Shown here piece after piece: positions 1 to 9,037 of a stretch of 64,000 nucleotides of DNA (position 1 is the stretch's first letter; every line of letters starts with the position of its first letter). The notes under the pieces were generated by a model, which was given only the letters and a program-made list of their open reading frames with translations, made no database searches and was not told where the DNA came from. Source of the DNA: Methylobacterium mesophilicum (GTDB lineage: Bacteria > Pseudomonadota > Alphaproteobacteria > Rhizobiales > Beijerinckiaceae); NCBI RefSeq assembly GCF_022179445.1, contig NZ_BPQU01000002.1, forward strand, positions 186,001 to 250,000. Direction: 5' to 3'. The position numbers and the translations under genes were made by a program.

Positions 1-410
1 TGATTCAAAGTTTCTGTGTCCCGACGGGATCCCGGATCGGAGATGCGCCACCCCGAACCCGCGCTCGGGGGAACCCCCGTGATCAGGTAACGCCGCGACT
101 TGGTGAGCAGATCGAGCCGGCCGTCTCCGCCGATGATCCACAGCCCGTACGGTATGATCTTGGCCTTCCAGCTAGAAGCGTCGTCGATATTGAGAACGGG
201 AAGTTCAATGGGATCGATGCCGTAATTTTTCATCATTTCCTCGTGCATCGTAAGATGCTGCGAGGTATCCCATTTGTATTCAGTCGGGGACCAGTCCTTT
301 AATTGGCGATAAAGCGCATTGATACGATCTCGCCATTCGCCCACCCGCGCTTGGGCGGTGACGAAGCCGATCTCTTCGGTATCTTCGATCAGGGCCGTGT
401 AGGACGACAT
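1..410 (-). CDS. Unknown protein, 3' end beyond left edge
   Basis: An open frame begins with ATG at 410 and stays open to the window edge (136 codons), so its C-terminus is missing. The visible part is hydrophilic, with no signal peptide or membrane segment. It starts MSSYTALIEDTEEIGF and has a Trp/Tyr-rich middle (PYGLWIIGGDGRLDLL). Codons such as AAA, AAT and TTA are commoner here than in the neighbours, which hints at acquired DNA. I do not recognise the family. The 263 bases between this gene and the gpsA stop hold nothing I can name. The frame is well kept, so I think the gene is real, but the start is only the first ATG in frame. Confidence 0.6.
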   Translation of the reverse strand, partial: MSSYTALIEDTEEIGFVTAQARVGEWRDRINALYRQLKDWSPTEYKWDTSQHLTMHEEMMKNYGIDPIELPVLNIDDASSWKAKIIPYGLWIIGGDGRLDLLTKSRRYLITGVPPSAGSGWRISDPGSRRDTETLN

Positions 411-673
411 GATGGGTACTCGGTCATCGCGATCGTCGAATGATGCCGTTAATGGCCTCCGAAGTCGAGGAACGCGTACCGCTGCGTTTCCGGCCCACTC
501 CCCCGGCCGCGCCACCCACAGGTCGCCCCGCGGCTGCTCGATCGCTGTTACTGCAGCCCGAGGGTGCTTGTGCGCACCAAGCCCAAGCCTGCCCCCCCGG
601 CGACGCATAAGCCCGGGTGACAGGGTCGGACTGAAAGCGGCGACCCCACGGTCAAGCTACGTAAACTCAGATC

Positions 674-1666
674 CTAATCCATCTCGCCGCGCAGCGGCCG
701 GGCCAGCAGGCCGGCGATCACGTCCTCGACGCCGGCCCGGCCCGTCACGATCGCCGCGACGGCCTGGGCCACCGGCATGTCGATCGACCGGGCCGCCGCC
801 AGGCCGGCCAGGGCCGCGGCCGTGAAGGCGCCCTCGGCGAGCTTGCCGCCCGAGGCCGCCTCCGGGCTCGCCCCGGCGCCGAGGCGCTGGCCGAAGGCGA
901 AGTTGCGCGATTGCGGCGAGGAGGCGGTGAGCACGAGGTCGCCGAGGCCCGAGAGGCCCATCAGGGTCTCGGGCCGGCCCCCGAAGGCCCGGGCGAAGCG
1001 CATCAGTTCGGCGAAGGCGCGGGCGATCAGGGCCGCCCGGGCGCTCTCGCCCAGCCCGCGGCCGGCCACGATCCCGCAGGCGATGGCCAGGACGTTCTTG
1101 CCGGCGCCCCCGATCTCGACGCCGCGCACGTCGTCGGTGTGGTAGAGCCGGAAGCTCGGCCCCGAGAGCAGGGCACTCAACGACGCGGCGAGCCCGGGAT
1201 CCGTCGCCGCCAGGGTGACGGCCGTGGGCAGGCCGCGGGCGACGTCGGCCGCGAAGCTCGGGCCGGACAGGACCGCCACCGGCGTTCCCGGGGGCAGGAC
1301 CGCTTCGGCCACCGCACTCAAAAAACTGTCGCTGCCGCGCTCGATGCCCTTGGCGCAGAGGATCACCGGCCCGGCCGAGGCGAGGGGGGCGCGCAGGGCT
1401 TCCAGCACGCCACGCACGGTCTGGGCGGGCACGACCAGCAGGGTCGCCCGGGCGCCCGCGAGTTTTTCGGAGAGCGCTGTGGCGTGGATGCCAGCTTGGA
1501 GCGGCACGCCCGGCAGGTAGCGCGGGTTTTCCCGCTCGGCGTCGAGCCTGGCGGCGGCTTCCGGGTCGCGCAGCCAGAGGGTCACGGGATGCCCGGCGGC
1601 CGTGGCCGCGTTGGCCAGCGCCGTGCCCCAGGCACCGCCGCCGACGACGTTGATGGGTGCGCTCAT
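674..1666 (-). CDS. gpsA: Glycerol-3-phosphate dehydrogenase [NAD(P)+]
   Basis: Makes sn-glycerol 3-phosphate from dihydroxyacetone phosphate for phospholipid synthesis, in the cytosol. The 330-residue length is normal for GpsA. The N-terminus has the dinucleotide-binding glycine motif GGGAWGTALA. The middle has CAKGIERGSDSF, and the C-terminal helical domain has the conserved GxGKNVLAIACG region and MGLSGLGDLVLT. The ATG overlaps the stop of the upstream GNAT gene by four bases (ATGA), so the two are probably translationally coupled. It is the last gene of a tsaD-GNAT-gpsA set on the minus strand. Confidence 0.97.
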   Translation of the reverse strand: MSAPINVVGGGAWGTALANAATAAGHPVTLWLRDPEAAARLDAERENPRYLPGVPLQAGIHATALSEKLAGARATLLVVPAQTVRGVLEALRAPLASAGPVILCAKGIERGSDSFLSAVAEAVLPPGTPVAVLSGPSFAADVARGLPTAVTLAATDPGLAASLSALLSGPSFRLYHTDDVRGVEIGGAGKNVLAIACGIVAGRGLGESARAALIARAFAELMRFARAFGGRPETLMGLSGLGDLVLTASSPQSRNFAFGQRLGAGASPEAASGGKLAEGAFTAAALAGLAAARSIDMPVAQAVAAIVTGRAGVEDVIAGLLARPLRGEMD

Positions 1667-2517
1667 GCCGAAACCCCCGCCTGTTCGAGCCGATACAGCA
1701 CGTGGCTGCGCAGCGGCCCCTCCGGCACCGCCGGATGCGCGAACGTGCCCGCCCGCACCATGCCGAGGCGCTCCATCACCGCCTGCGAGCGGCGGTTGCC
1801 GGACGCGGCATACGCCACGACCGCCCGGATGCCGCAGCGCCCGGCGAGGTCGGCCAGCGTCAGCCGCGCCGCCCGGGTGGCAAGCCCCTGGCCCCAGGCG
1901 TCCCGGGCGAGGCGCCAGCCCAGTTCGATCGTCGCGCCGACCCGCTCGCCCCCCGGGAACGGCATGGCCCGCATGATCCGGAACGCGCCGACGAAGCCGA
2001 CGAACCGGCCGTCCCGCTCCAGGGCCCAGGGGCCGAACCCGTCCGCCACGAAGCGCCGGTCGTAGCTGCCCGCCTCGGCGGCGCTTTCCGGCTCGGTCCG
2101 GGGCCGGGGGAAGAATTCCATCACCGCCGGATCGGCGTTGAGCGCCGCGAAGGGCGCCGTGTCGGCCGGACGCCAGCGGCGCAGGAGCAGGTCGCCGTCA
2201 CGGAGATGATCCGGCACCGGGGCGGTTGCAATCTTGCCGCGCCAAGCCAGGGAGCGCCGGTTCAGCAGGGCGAGGTCGGCGGTGCCGGCCAGCACCGCCT
2301 CCCCGAGGGCGATCGCGTGCTCCAGGCCGTCGGCGGGCATGGTGGCGTGGGCGGGCGCCGCCACGCTGTCGCGCCAGGGGCCGCCGCAGGCGTTGTCCAG
2401 GAGGATGCGGGCGAAGCAATGGTCGAGGCGGACCGGCCAGCCGGGCCGGGCGGCCTCGGGCAGGCGGCGCGCGACGAGGTCCCGCCAGTGCGCGCGCCGG
2501 TCGGCGGCGGCGCTCAT
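1663..2517 (-). CDS. GNAT acetyltransferase with N-terminal conserved domain
   Basis: A 284-residue protein in two parts. Residues 1 to about 95 form a conserved alphaproteobacterial domain ([15 protein letters not shown], then [11 protein letters not shown]) that I recall as a stand-alone small protein in other species. Residues about 105 to 275 form a RimJ/RimL-type GNAT acyltransferase domain, with [12 protein letters not shown] at its start and the acetyl-CoA loop [10 protein letters not shown]. The start was set at 2517 because this ATG overlaps the tsaD stop (ATGA); the frame is open further upstream but that part lies antisense within tsaD. Its stop overlaps the gpsA start. The acetylated target is unknown; ribosomal-protein or small-molecule acetylation would both fit the family. 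Confidence 0.85.
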   Translation of the reverse strand: MSAAADRRAHWRDLVARRLPEAARPGWPVRLDHCFARILLDNACGGPWRDSVAAPAHATMPADGLEHAIALGEAVLAGTADLALLNRRSLAWRGKIATAPVPDHLRDGDLLLRRWRPADTAPFAALNADPAVMEFFPRPRTEPESAAEAGSYDRRFVADGFGPWALERDGRFVGFVGAFRIMRAMPFPGGERVGATIELGWRLARDAWGQGLATRAARLTLADLAGRCGIRAVVAYAASGNRRSQAVMERLGMVRAGTFAHPAVPEGPLRSHVLYRLEQAGVSA

Positions 2518-3575
2518 CCGGCCGGGACCGCGTCCCGGGCCGGATCGGCGGCGAGCGGCCAGCGGGGGCGGGCCGGCGCCGTCAGGTCGTCGACGAGCCC
2601 GAGCCGCAGCCGCTCCAGCCCGGCCCAGGCGATCATGGCGCCGTTGTCGCCGCACAGCGGCAGGGGCGGGGCGACGAAGCCGAGGCCCGCCTCGCCGGCC
2701 AGCGCCGCCAGCGCCCGCCGGATCGCGCCGTTGGCCGAGACGCCGCCTGCCGCCACCAGGGCGGTGGGCCGGCCGGCGACGCCCGAGAACGCGCGCAGGG
2801 CGACCCGGGCGCGGTCCACCACCACGTCGACCACGGCGGCCTGGAAGCTCGCGCACAGGTCGGCGACGTCGCGCTCGGCCAGCGGCGCGATCCGCTCGGC
2901 CTCGATCCGCAGGGCGGTCTTGAGGCCCGACAGGGAGAAATCCGCCTCGCGCCGGCCCAGCATCGGCCGGGGCAGGTCGAAGCGCTCGGGATCGCCCGAT
3001 TCGGCCATGCGCTCGACCTCGGGGCCGCCGGGGTAGCCGAGGCCCAGGAGCTTGGCGACCTTGTCGAAGGCCTCGCCGATGGCGTCGTCCACCGTGGAGC
3101 CGAGGCGCACATAGTCGCCGACCCCGCGCACGGCGACGAGCTGGGTGTGGCCGCCCGAGGCGAGCAGCAGCAGGTACGGGAAGGGCAGGTTGTCGGTCAG
3201 CCGCGCGGTGAGCGCGTGGGCCTCCAGGTGGTTGACCGCGAGCAGCGGCTTGCGGGTCACCAGCGCCAGGGTCTTGGCGGTGACCAGGCCGACCAGCACG
3301 CCGCCGATCAGCCCGGGCCCGGCCGCGACCGCGATCCCGTCGAGGTCGGGAAACCCGATCCCGGCCCGGTCGAGGGCGCGGGCGATCAGCCGGTCGAGCA
3401 CCTCGACATGGGCCCGGGCGGCGATCTCCGGCACCACGCCGCCATAGGCGGCGTGCTCGGCGATCTGGCTCAGGATCTCGTTGGCGCGGATCTGCGCGGC
3501 CCCGTCCTCATCGACGGACACCACGGCGGCGGCGGTCTCGTCGCAGGTGGTCTCGATGCCGAGCACGGTCTTCAC
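2514..3575 (-). CDS. tsaD: tRNA N6-adenosine threonylcarbamoyltransferase
   Basis: Catalytic subunit that transfers the threonylcarbamoyl group to A37 of tRNAs reading ANN codons, working with TsaB and TsaE. The 353-residue frame starts at a GTG and shows the ASKHA-fold opening [16 protein letters not shown]. It has the metal-binding segment [13 protein letters not shown], the [11 protein letters not shown] motif and the C-terminal [11 protein letters not shown], as expected for the family. GTG at 3575 is the only start that gives the normal N-terminus. It heads a set of three overlapping genes (tsaD, GNAT, gpsA). Confidence 0.97.
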   Translation of the reverse strand: MKTVLGIETTCDETAAAVVSVDEDGAAQIRANEILSQIAEHAAYGGVVPEIAARAHVEVLDRLIARALDRAGIGFPDLDGIAVAAGPGLIGGVLVGLVTAKTLALVTRKPLLAVNHLEAHALTARLTDNLPFPYLLLLASGGHTQLVAVRGVGDYVRLGSTVDDAIGEAFDKVAKLLGLGYPGGPEVERMAESGDPERFDLPRPMLGRREADFSLSGLKTALRIEAERIAPLAERDVADLCASFQAAVVDVVVDRARVALRAFSGVAGRPTALVAAGGVSANGAIRRALAALAGEAGLGFVAPPLPLCGDNGAMIAWAGLERLRLGLVDDLTAPARPRWPLAADPARDAVPAG

Positions 3576-3686
3576 GGGCCACTCCCTAGGGTCATCGGAC
3601 CTGCAGGCCCCGCCCGGGAGCCCGCCGGGCCGGCGTAATGCGGGCGCCGGGCGGGCGCAATGACCGCCCCGGCCCCCATGGAAGGC

Positions 3687-3896
3687 TCAGTCGACCGCGA
3701 CCATCACGTCGGAGGCCTTCACCACGGCGTAGGCCGGGCCGCCGGCCACGAGCTTGAGCGAATCGACCGCCTCGTTGGTGATCGCGGCGGTGACCACCTG
3801 GCCGGGGCTGATCTCGATCTTCACGTGGGCGGTGGTCGAGCCCTTGTCGACCGAGACCACGGTGCCCTTGAGGACGTTGCGCGCGCTGATCTTCAT
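3687..3896 (-). CDS. Mop-type molybdate/molybdopterin-binding protein
   Basis: A 69-residue protein that is a single Mop/TOBE domain (MKISARNVLKGTVVSV..., ending SDVMVAVD). Proteins of this type assemble as hexamers and bind molybdate or tungstate in the cytosol, acting as a store or delivery protein. The segment GQVVTAAITNEAVDSL is typical of the family. The frame could be extended to 3938, but MKISARN is the usual start and the upstream codons look unrelated. It stands alone between tsaD and the exporter gene, with no mod transport genes in the window. Confidence 0.9.
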   Translation of the reverse strand: MKISARNVLKGTVVSVDKGSTTAHVKIEISPGQVVTAAITNEAVDSLKLVAGGPAYAVVKASDVMVAVD

Positions 3897-4003
3897 GCTG
3901 TCGTGCTCCGAAGCGTCCGCGGCCGAATCCGGCCGCATCCGGCGCGTGTCCTACAGCAAGGCGCCGGCCGGCGCGACCGCCCGGGGGCGGGCGGACCGGC
4001 CCG

Positions 4004-5791
4004 TCACGCGCTGTCCGCCAGGACCGATTGCCGCTCGAACAGGGCGCGGTAGGCCCCGCCCGGGCGGCGCATGAGGGTGGCGTGGGGGCCGTCCTCGACG
4101 ATGCGGCCGTGGTCGAACACGAGGATGCGGTCGAGCGCCCGCACGGTCGAGAGGCGGTGGGCGATCACGAGGGCGGTGCGGCCGTGCATCAGCCGCGCCA
4201 TCGCCTCCTGCACCAGGGCCTCGGATTCCGAATCGAGGCTCGATGTCGCCTCGTCGAGGATCAGGATCGGCGCGTCCGCCAGGAAGGCGCGGGCGAGGGC
4301 CACCCGCTGGCGCTCGCCGCCCGAGAGCTTGACCCCGCGCTCGCCCACCAGGGTGGCGTAGCCGTCGGGCAGCCGGGCGATGAAGGCGTGCGCGTTGGCG
4401 AGCCGGGCCGCCCGCTCGATCGCCTGCGCCGAGGCGCCGGGCCGGGCATAGGCGATGTTCTCGGCGAGCGAGCGGTGGAACAGCACCGGCTCCTGGGGCA
4501 CGATCGCGACCTGCGCCCGCAGGCTGTCCTGGCTCGCGGCCGCCACGTCCTGCCCGTCGATGGTCACGCGCCCGCCCGAGACGTCGTAGAGCCGCTGGAT
4601 CAGCTTGACGAAGGTGGTCTTGCCCGAGCCCGAGCGCCCCACGAGCCCGACCCGCTGGCCCGCCGGGATCGTCACCGACAGCCCGTCGTAGAGCGGATGC
4701 CCGTGGGCGCCGTAGTGGAAGCGCACGGCCTCGAAGCGGATCGTCCCGCCCGCGACCGCGAGCGGGGCCGCCCCCGGCCGGTCGGCGACGCCGACGGGCT
4801 CGTCCGCCAGGGCGACCAGTTCCTCCATCTCGTTGACCGCCCGCTGCAGGTGGTTGATGTGGCCGCCGATGTCGCGCAGGTAGCCGTGCACCACGAAGGT
4901 GGTGGTGAGCACGTAGGCGACGTCGCCCGGGCTCGCCTCCCCGCGCCACCACAGCCACAGGGCGGTGGCCACGATGGCGGTGCGCAGGGCGAGCAGCAGC
5001 CCGAGCTGGCCGGTGCCGCTCCACGTGATGATCATCCAGGTGCGGTGCGTGCGCCGCTGCCACTTGGCCAGGAGCCGGCCGAGGCGCGCCTCCTCCCGGG
5101 CCTCCGCGCCGAAGGCCTTGACCACGGCGTTGTTGCCGATCGCGTCGCTGAGGGCGCCGCCGAGCCGCGTGTCGAGGGCGTTCGAGAGCGCGGAGGCGGG
5201 GGCGATGACCCGGGTCGCCAGGAGGGCGGTGGCGCCGACATAGGCGGCGGCGCCCAGCGCCACCACGGCGCCGAGGGCCGGCCAGTGCAGGCCGAGCACG
5301 AGGGCGGTGCCGAGCAGCACCACCAGGGCGGGCAGCAGCGCCAGCAGCAGCGTGTCGTTGAGCCCGTCGAGGGCCCACATGCCGCGCGAGATCTTTCTCA
5401 CGGTGGAGCCCGAGAAGGTGTTGGCGTGCCACTCGGTCGAGAAGCGCTGGACCCGGGCGAAGCCGTCCCGGGCCATGTCGCTCATGGTGTGGAGGGTGAG
5501 CGGCACCACCAGGCTCCAGGCGACGTGCCGCAGCAGCGCGGTGGCGAGGCCCAGCGCCGTCATCGCCAGGAAGGCGGGCAGCGCCGCCTCCAGCGCCGCC
5601 TGCCGCTCGGGCCCGGTGAGCGCGTCGACCAGCCGGCCGGCATAGAGCGGCAGCAGCACCTCCGCGAAGGTCGCGAGGGTGATCGCGCCGGAGAGGCCGG
5701 CGACGAGGGGCCAGCGCAGGCGCCAGCCGCGGACGACGAAGGCGAGCACGCGGCGGACCGCGCCCACCCGCCGGGGAGGGGACAGGGACAT
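4004..5791 (-). CDS. ABC exporter half-transporter (fused permease-ATPase)
   Basis: A 595-residue protein with an N-terminal six-helix membrane domain (to about residue 330) and a C-terminal ATPase. The ATPase has Walker A GRSGSGKTT, signature KLSGGERQR and Walker B ILILDEATSSLD, all intact. This is the MsbA/LmrA-like layout of a homodimeric exporter in the inner membrane; the cargo cannot be read from sequence. ATG at 5791 was chosen over a TTG two codons upstream. A 20-codon frame with a strong ribosome-binding site lies 135 bases upstream on the same strand and might be a leader. Confidence 0.93.
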   Translation of the reverse strand: MSLSPPRRVGAVRRVLAFVVRGWRLRWPLVAGLSGAITLATFAEVLLPLYAGRLVDALTGPERQAALEAALPAFLAMTALGLATALLRHVAWSLVVPLTLHTMSDMARDGFARVQRFSTEWHANTFSGSTVRKISRGMWALDGLNDTLLLALLPALVVLLGTALVLGLHWPALGAVVALGAAAYVGATALLATRVIAPASALSNALDTRLGGALSDAIGNNAVVKAFGAEAREEARLGRLLAKWQRRTHRTWMIITWSGTGQLGLLLALRTAIVATALWLWWRGEASPGDVAYVLTTTFVVHGYLRDIGGHINHLQRAVNEMEELVALADEPVGVADRPGAAPLAVAGGTIRFEAVRFHYGAHGHPLYDGLSVTIPAGQRVGLVGRSGSGKTTFVKLIQRLYDVSGGRVTIDGQDVAAASQDSLRAQVAIVPQEPVLFHRSLAENIAYARPGASAQAIERAARLANAHAFIARLPDGYATLVGERGVKLSGGERQRVALARAFLADAPILILDEATSSLDSESEALVQEAMARLMHGRTALVIAHRLSTVRALDRILVFDHGRIVEDGPHATLMRRPGGAYRALFERQSVLADSA

Positions 5792-5926
5792 GCACAAGCC
5801 CGACGCGTCGGCGTCGGCTCCGGGAAACGCCGGCCCGGCATCGGATGCGACGCGGGCGGGCGCGGTCAGACGGGGGAGGGGCTCGGGGACGCCGGGGCCG
5901 TGAGGCCGGGCGCCAGCGGTCGGCGG

Positions 5927-5989
5927 CTAGCCGATCCGCGCGGGGGCGCGGACGATCCCTGCGGGGCGGACGGCATAGACGATGTTCAT
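5927..5989 (-). CDS. Possible 20-residue leader peptide
   Basis: ATG at 5989 opens a 20-codon frame (MNIVYAVRPAGIVRAPARIG) ending in TAG. A near-consensus ribosome-binding site, GGGAGGAG, lies a few bases upstream of the ATG. It is the only frame between the exporter start and the divergent small gene. There is no run of one regulatory amino acid, so a classical attenuator is not evident. It could be a real small protein, a leader for the exporter, or chance. Confidence 0.35.
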   Translation of the reverse strand: MNIVYAVRPAGIVRAPARIG

Positions 5990-6161
5990 GCGGTCTCCTC
6001 CCTCGTGCGAGCGCGACAGTGCCGGGGCTAGGGGAACCGGAACCGATTCGCAACGGCGGATGCCAGCCTGTTGGGATGACGGTTGAAGCGCGAGCGGATT
6101 GCCTCTTGGGGGGTGGATCGCAGTCTGTCTGCTGACGAGTGGAAAGGCGTCGAAGCGGACG

Positions 6162-6434
6162 GTGTTGCCCCGCCCGCTCACGACCCATTACCGAAGGTTG
6201 GAAGGTCCGCTTCCAGGCACTTTCCCAGCCTCTTTCTTCGCGCAGTCCACCGCAGGCTATGCGACGGACACCTCGCTGCCAATCCAGGCTTGGCTGGCGA
6301 TCAGATTGCCTAAGACGCGAGAGGCTGTGCTCGCGTTCACCCGCGACATACTGCGGACGGGCAAGCTGCGAGATGACGCCGATTATTTGGCGTTCCTCCC
6401 CCGGATAGAGAGCCAAAGGACGGTCAATAAGTAG
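6162..6434 (+). CDS. Small Xre-tail-like protein, paralogue of the 7735 gene
   Basis: About 90 residues if started at the GTG at 6162; the start is uncertain and an upstream TTG also keeps the frame. From the FF pair onward it aligns without a gap to the protein at 7735-7998: FF, sixteen residues, then [MA]WLAIR, REAV[FL]AF and [VI]LR. The pattern FF...W.aI....R..vL.fv is what I recall from the region C-terminal to the helix-turn-helix in alphaproteobacterial Xre regulators, but no helix-turn-helix is present. The function is unknown; a protein-protein role in regulation is inference. Confidence 0.5.
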   Translation: MLPRPLTTHYRRLEGPLPGTFPASFFAQSTAGYATDTSLPIQAWLAIRLPKTREAVLAFTRDILRTGKLRDDADYLAFLPRIESQRTVNK

Positions 6435-6601
6435 AAAATTTACAAATATTCAAAAATGTCAATTAAATGATTTATGATGTGCGAGTTCAGATGATTGTTA
6501 TTCTTTCCATCGCTCACCATATATTCATCGTGGTCGGCTCGTTTCAGGGCGCTGACGATTGAGGGACAGCGTGTGCTCTTGCCCCCAGCGCGAGAGCACC
6601 G

Positions 6602-7333
6602 ATGGCAAATCTCCGGCAGGCCGACCTACGCAATCGCCTCTTGCGCGTGCTGCCGCCGGAGGACTTCGCTGCCCTGGTGCCTGCGCTGCGCCCCGAGGCG
6701 ATACCTCTCCGGCGGGTGCTCATTGCAGCCAACACGCAGATCGCGACCGTCCATTTCGTGGAGGCGGGCATTGTCTCCGTCACCTCCGATGCGCCCAGCG
6801 GCCGCGTCGAGATCGGGTTGCTCGGCCGCGAGGCCCTGGTTGGTGCCGCCCCAATCCTGCTCGACGACGATCGCAGCCCTTACACTCACTTCGTGCAGGC
6901 GGCCGGGCACACATTGACGGTTGATGTGTCCGATCTGCGCACTGAAGTGGAGCGACGCCCGGCCCTACGCAGTCTCCTGCACCGATACATCCGGGCCCAA
7001 ATCATCCAGACCGCGCAGACGGCGTTCTCGAACGCCCGGGGCGGCACGCAAACCCGCCTCGCTCGCTGGCTGCTGATGTGCCACGATCGGGGTGACGGTG
7101 ACGAGATCATGGTCACGCAGGAGTTTATGTCGCTGATGTTGGGCGTAGAACGGCCCGGCGTGACGATGGCGATAAAGGCGCTTGAGAAGGACGGCCTCGT
7201 CGCCAAGCGCCGGGGCCGCGTTCAGGTCATCGACCGCGAACGCCTGCTCGACTTGGCGGGGGACGGCTACGGCTTGGCCGAGACCGAGTATGCTCGGCTG
7301 ATCGAGGGGAGTGACGACGCAGAAGCGCGGTAA
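6602..7333 (+). CDS. Crp/Fnr-family transcriptional regulator
   Basis: A 243-residue regulator with an N-terminal cyclic-nucleotide-binding-like beta barrel (about residues 20-130; GRVEIGLLGREALVG) and a C-terminal winged helix. The recognition region lies near TQEFMSLMLGVERPGVTMAI (about residues 175-195). It lacks the N-terminal cysteine cluster of true Fnr, so it should not sense oxygen by an iron-sulfur cluster. The GVERP variant of the helix matches a subgroup common in Methylobacterium and Bradyrhizobium. The upstream 167 bases are AT-rich and probably hold its promoter. It sits between two paralogous small Xre-tail-like genes. Confidence 0.9.
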   Translation: MANLRQADLRNRLLRVLPPEDFAALVPALRPEAIPLRRVLIAANTQIATVHFVEAGIVSVTSDAPSGRVEIGLLGREALVGAAPILLDDDRSPYTHFVQAAGHTLTVDVSDLRTEVERRPALRSLLHRYIRAQIIQTAQTAFSNARGGTQTRLARWLLMCHDRGDGDEIMVTQEFMSLMLGVERPGVTMAIKALEKDGLVAKRRGRVQVIDRERLLDLAGDGYGLAETEYARLIEGSDDAEAR

Positions 7334-7734
7334 TCCAAGCTATCACCGCGTCATGAGTGACGCTCGTCCTCTGGTAGTTTCCATAAGAGATGCATTGCCT
7401 CTTCCTGATGTCCTCGCTGCTCCCCAACAAGGACGCTACGGCGTGCCATCTCACTTCCCACGCTAAGTAGAAGCCTTCGACTTAATAACGTCATCGACTT
7501 TGTGTCATTTTTATCGATGCGGCGAGCATGACGATAACTACATCGGAAACTGAAATCGGATCGTAAACATCATTCACGGCGTTCGTATCGATAATAGAGC
7601 GCGCAAAATGTAATTAGTTTACAGTGTGAACATCTGTCGCAGTTTCCGTAAATTCTTTACTGTTCCGAATATTGAAACACGACGCTAAAGTGCGATAATC
7701 GGCAGAGATCAAATTTCGTAACGTCGGTCTTCCA
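7334..7734. other. 401-base AT-richer intergenic region
   Basis: No convincing gene. Just after the Crp-family stop, 7348-7363 can fold as a short hairpin (GCGTCA, four-base loop, TGACGC), a weak terminator candidate. The rest is clearly AT-richer than flanking DNA (for example around 7490-7530 and 7600-7700) and probably holds the promoter of the small gene at 7735. Confidence 0.5.
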
Positions 7735-7998
7735 ATGGACATGCCAACGCCCATTCGTCTCGACACGCAACGAGATACATCTCATGTCGCGAGGCTGGCT
7801 CGGTTAGCTCAAGCGCTTGGCCGCCCGCCGGACCGCTTCTTCGACGTGGCTTGTGCAGGCACAGGGAATGACAGCGCACAACTGATCCAGATGTGGCTCG
7901 CGATCCGAAGCGCTGAGGGTCGAGAGGCGGTGTTCGCCTTCGTCAGCGAAGTTCTGCGTTCGGAAACGCGTGACGATCATGGCGATATCGGCGTGTGA
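7735..7998 (+). CDS. Small Xre-tail-like protein without DNA-binding domain
   Basis: An 87-residue soluble protein. Residues about 20-36 (ARLARLAQALGRPPDRFF) look like the last helix of an Xre helix-turn-helix domain, and residues 40-72 (WLAIRSAEGREAVFAFV) look like the tail that follows it in alphaproteobacterial Xre regulators. The helix-turn-helix itself is absent. It is a paralogue of the protein ending at 6434. It may act by binding another regulator, but that is inference. ATG at 7735 is followed by another at 7741; either could be used. Confidence 0.7.
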   Translation: MDMPTPIRLDTQRDTSHVARLARLAQALGRPPDRFFDVACAGTGNDSAQLIQMWLAIRSAEGREAVFAFVSEVLRSETRDDHGDIGV

Positions 7999-8193
7999 TG
8001 ACCGATGATCGCGCCCCTTGCGATCATTCCAGGCAAGGGATCGAGCACACGCTGCCGATGGCGAACCGCCGCAAGTCAGGGTTATCGCGCTCGACGACCA
8101 GGTGGCGCATAACGGACCATCACAGGCTTCGGTCCCGGCCGCCAGTGCCTGAGAGCAGCGAGCGCTCCCGCCCTGATCGAGCGGAGTACGTCT

Positions 8194-8679
8194 GTGTCTG
8201 ACAGCAGGCCTTTAGCCGTCCTCATCGCGGAGGCCGACGAACTCGTTCGTATGGTCACGGCCGACATGCTGGCGGATGTCGGCTTTCAGCCCATAGAGGC
8301 CTGCACGGCCGCTGAAGCACTGGCGGTGCTCCAAGGGCCAGCCAGCGTGCGCATGCTGATCACGGGACGGAACATCGTAGGCGATGGTGTTGCCCTCGCC
8401 CACCTGGTTCACCACCGCTGGCCCGGTGTCGGCATCATCGTCACCTCGGGAGCCGGAGGCGATCTTCAGCGCGCGTTGCCGCCGGGCATACGCCTGCTCA
8501 GTAAGCCGTACGTCTTTGCGGACCTCATCCAACAGGTGAAAGCCGGCCTCGCACAGGTGCGAGAGGAGACCTCGATCGCGCCCGTATTGCCGTGTGGCGT
8601 GCCGCCCCACAGAGGAGTTAATCTAGGCAACGGCGTTGGCGCCGTTGCCGGTCCCTCGACCGAGCCGGACAAGACGTAA
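8194..8679 (+). CDS. Degenerate response-regulator receiver protein
   Basis: A 161-residue protein whose first 125 residues form a CheY-like receiver with no output domain. The acidic site (AEADE, about residues 12-16), the switch Ser/Thr (IIVTSG) and the conserved Lys (LLSKPY) are present. At the phospho-acceptor position, where relatives read TD, this one reads TG (MLITGRN), so it probably cannot be phosphorylated in the usual way. The last 35 residues are Gly/Pro-rich and look disordered. The GTG start is supported by GGAG upstream. It may act as a phosphorylation-independent adaptor. Confidence 0.8.
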   Translation: MSDSRPLAVLIAEADELVRMVTADMLADVGFQPIEACTAAEALAVLQGPASVRMLITGRNIVGDGVALAHLVHHRWPGVGIIVTSGAGGDLQRALPPGIRLLSKPYVFADLIQQVKAGLAQVREETSIAPVLPCGVPPHRGVNLGNGVGAVAGPSTEPDKT

Positions 8680-9037
8680 CCGCATCACCATTAACGGCTA
8701 TTACAGGTCGAAAGCGGCCGGTTACGAGGGTCTGAAAAGGACGCACTCAAACGAAGCCAGGCATGAACTGCTTGAACGTCTGGTTCTTGCTGCAGCGCGG
8801 AACTCCGCGTCCACCCCGAACCGTATTTGCCGCACGGCTGACGAACGGCCGCTTTGGAGGAGCGCCGGCGGCGGTCCGGGCGGCTGGATTGGCTCGAAAG
8901 CAGCCCCTCCAAATGGCACCGCTCTCGTGATCCGCGCCCCCGTGCCGGCGACGGGTGCCCCGCCATCGGGCGGCATCGTCGCGCGTGAGCCCGGACCCGG
9001 CTTTCCCAGTCCCTCGTCCCGCCACCGGGACAAAGCG
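8680..9037. other. 358-base region with no recognisable gene
   Basis: It follows the receiver gene and precedes the convergent DUF2293 gene. Frames crossing it are low-complexity or antisense to the neighbours, and no RNA gene or clear terminator was seen. Confidence 0.5.

Noticed and set aside
7995..8201. 68-codon frame between the small Xre-tail gene and the receiver gene
   Set aside because: It overlaps both neighbours, has no good ribosome-binding site and no recognisable pattern.
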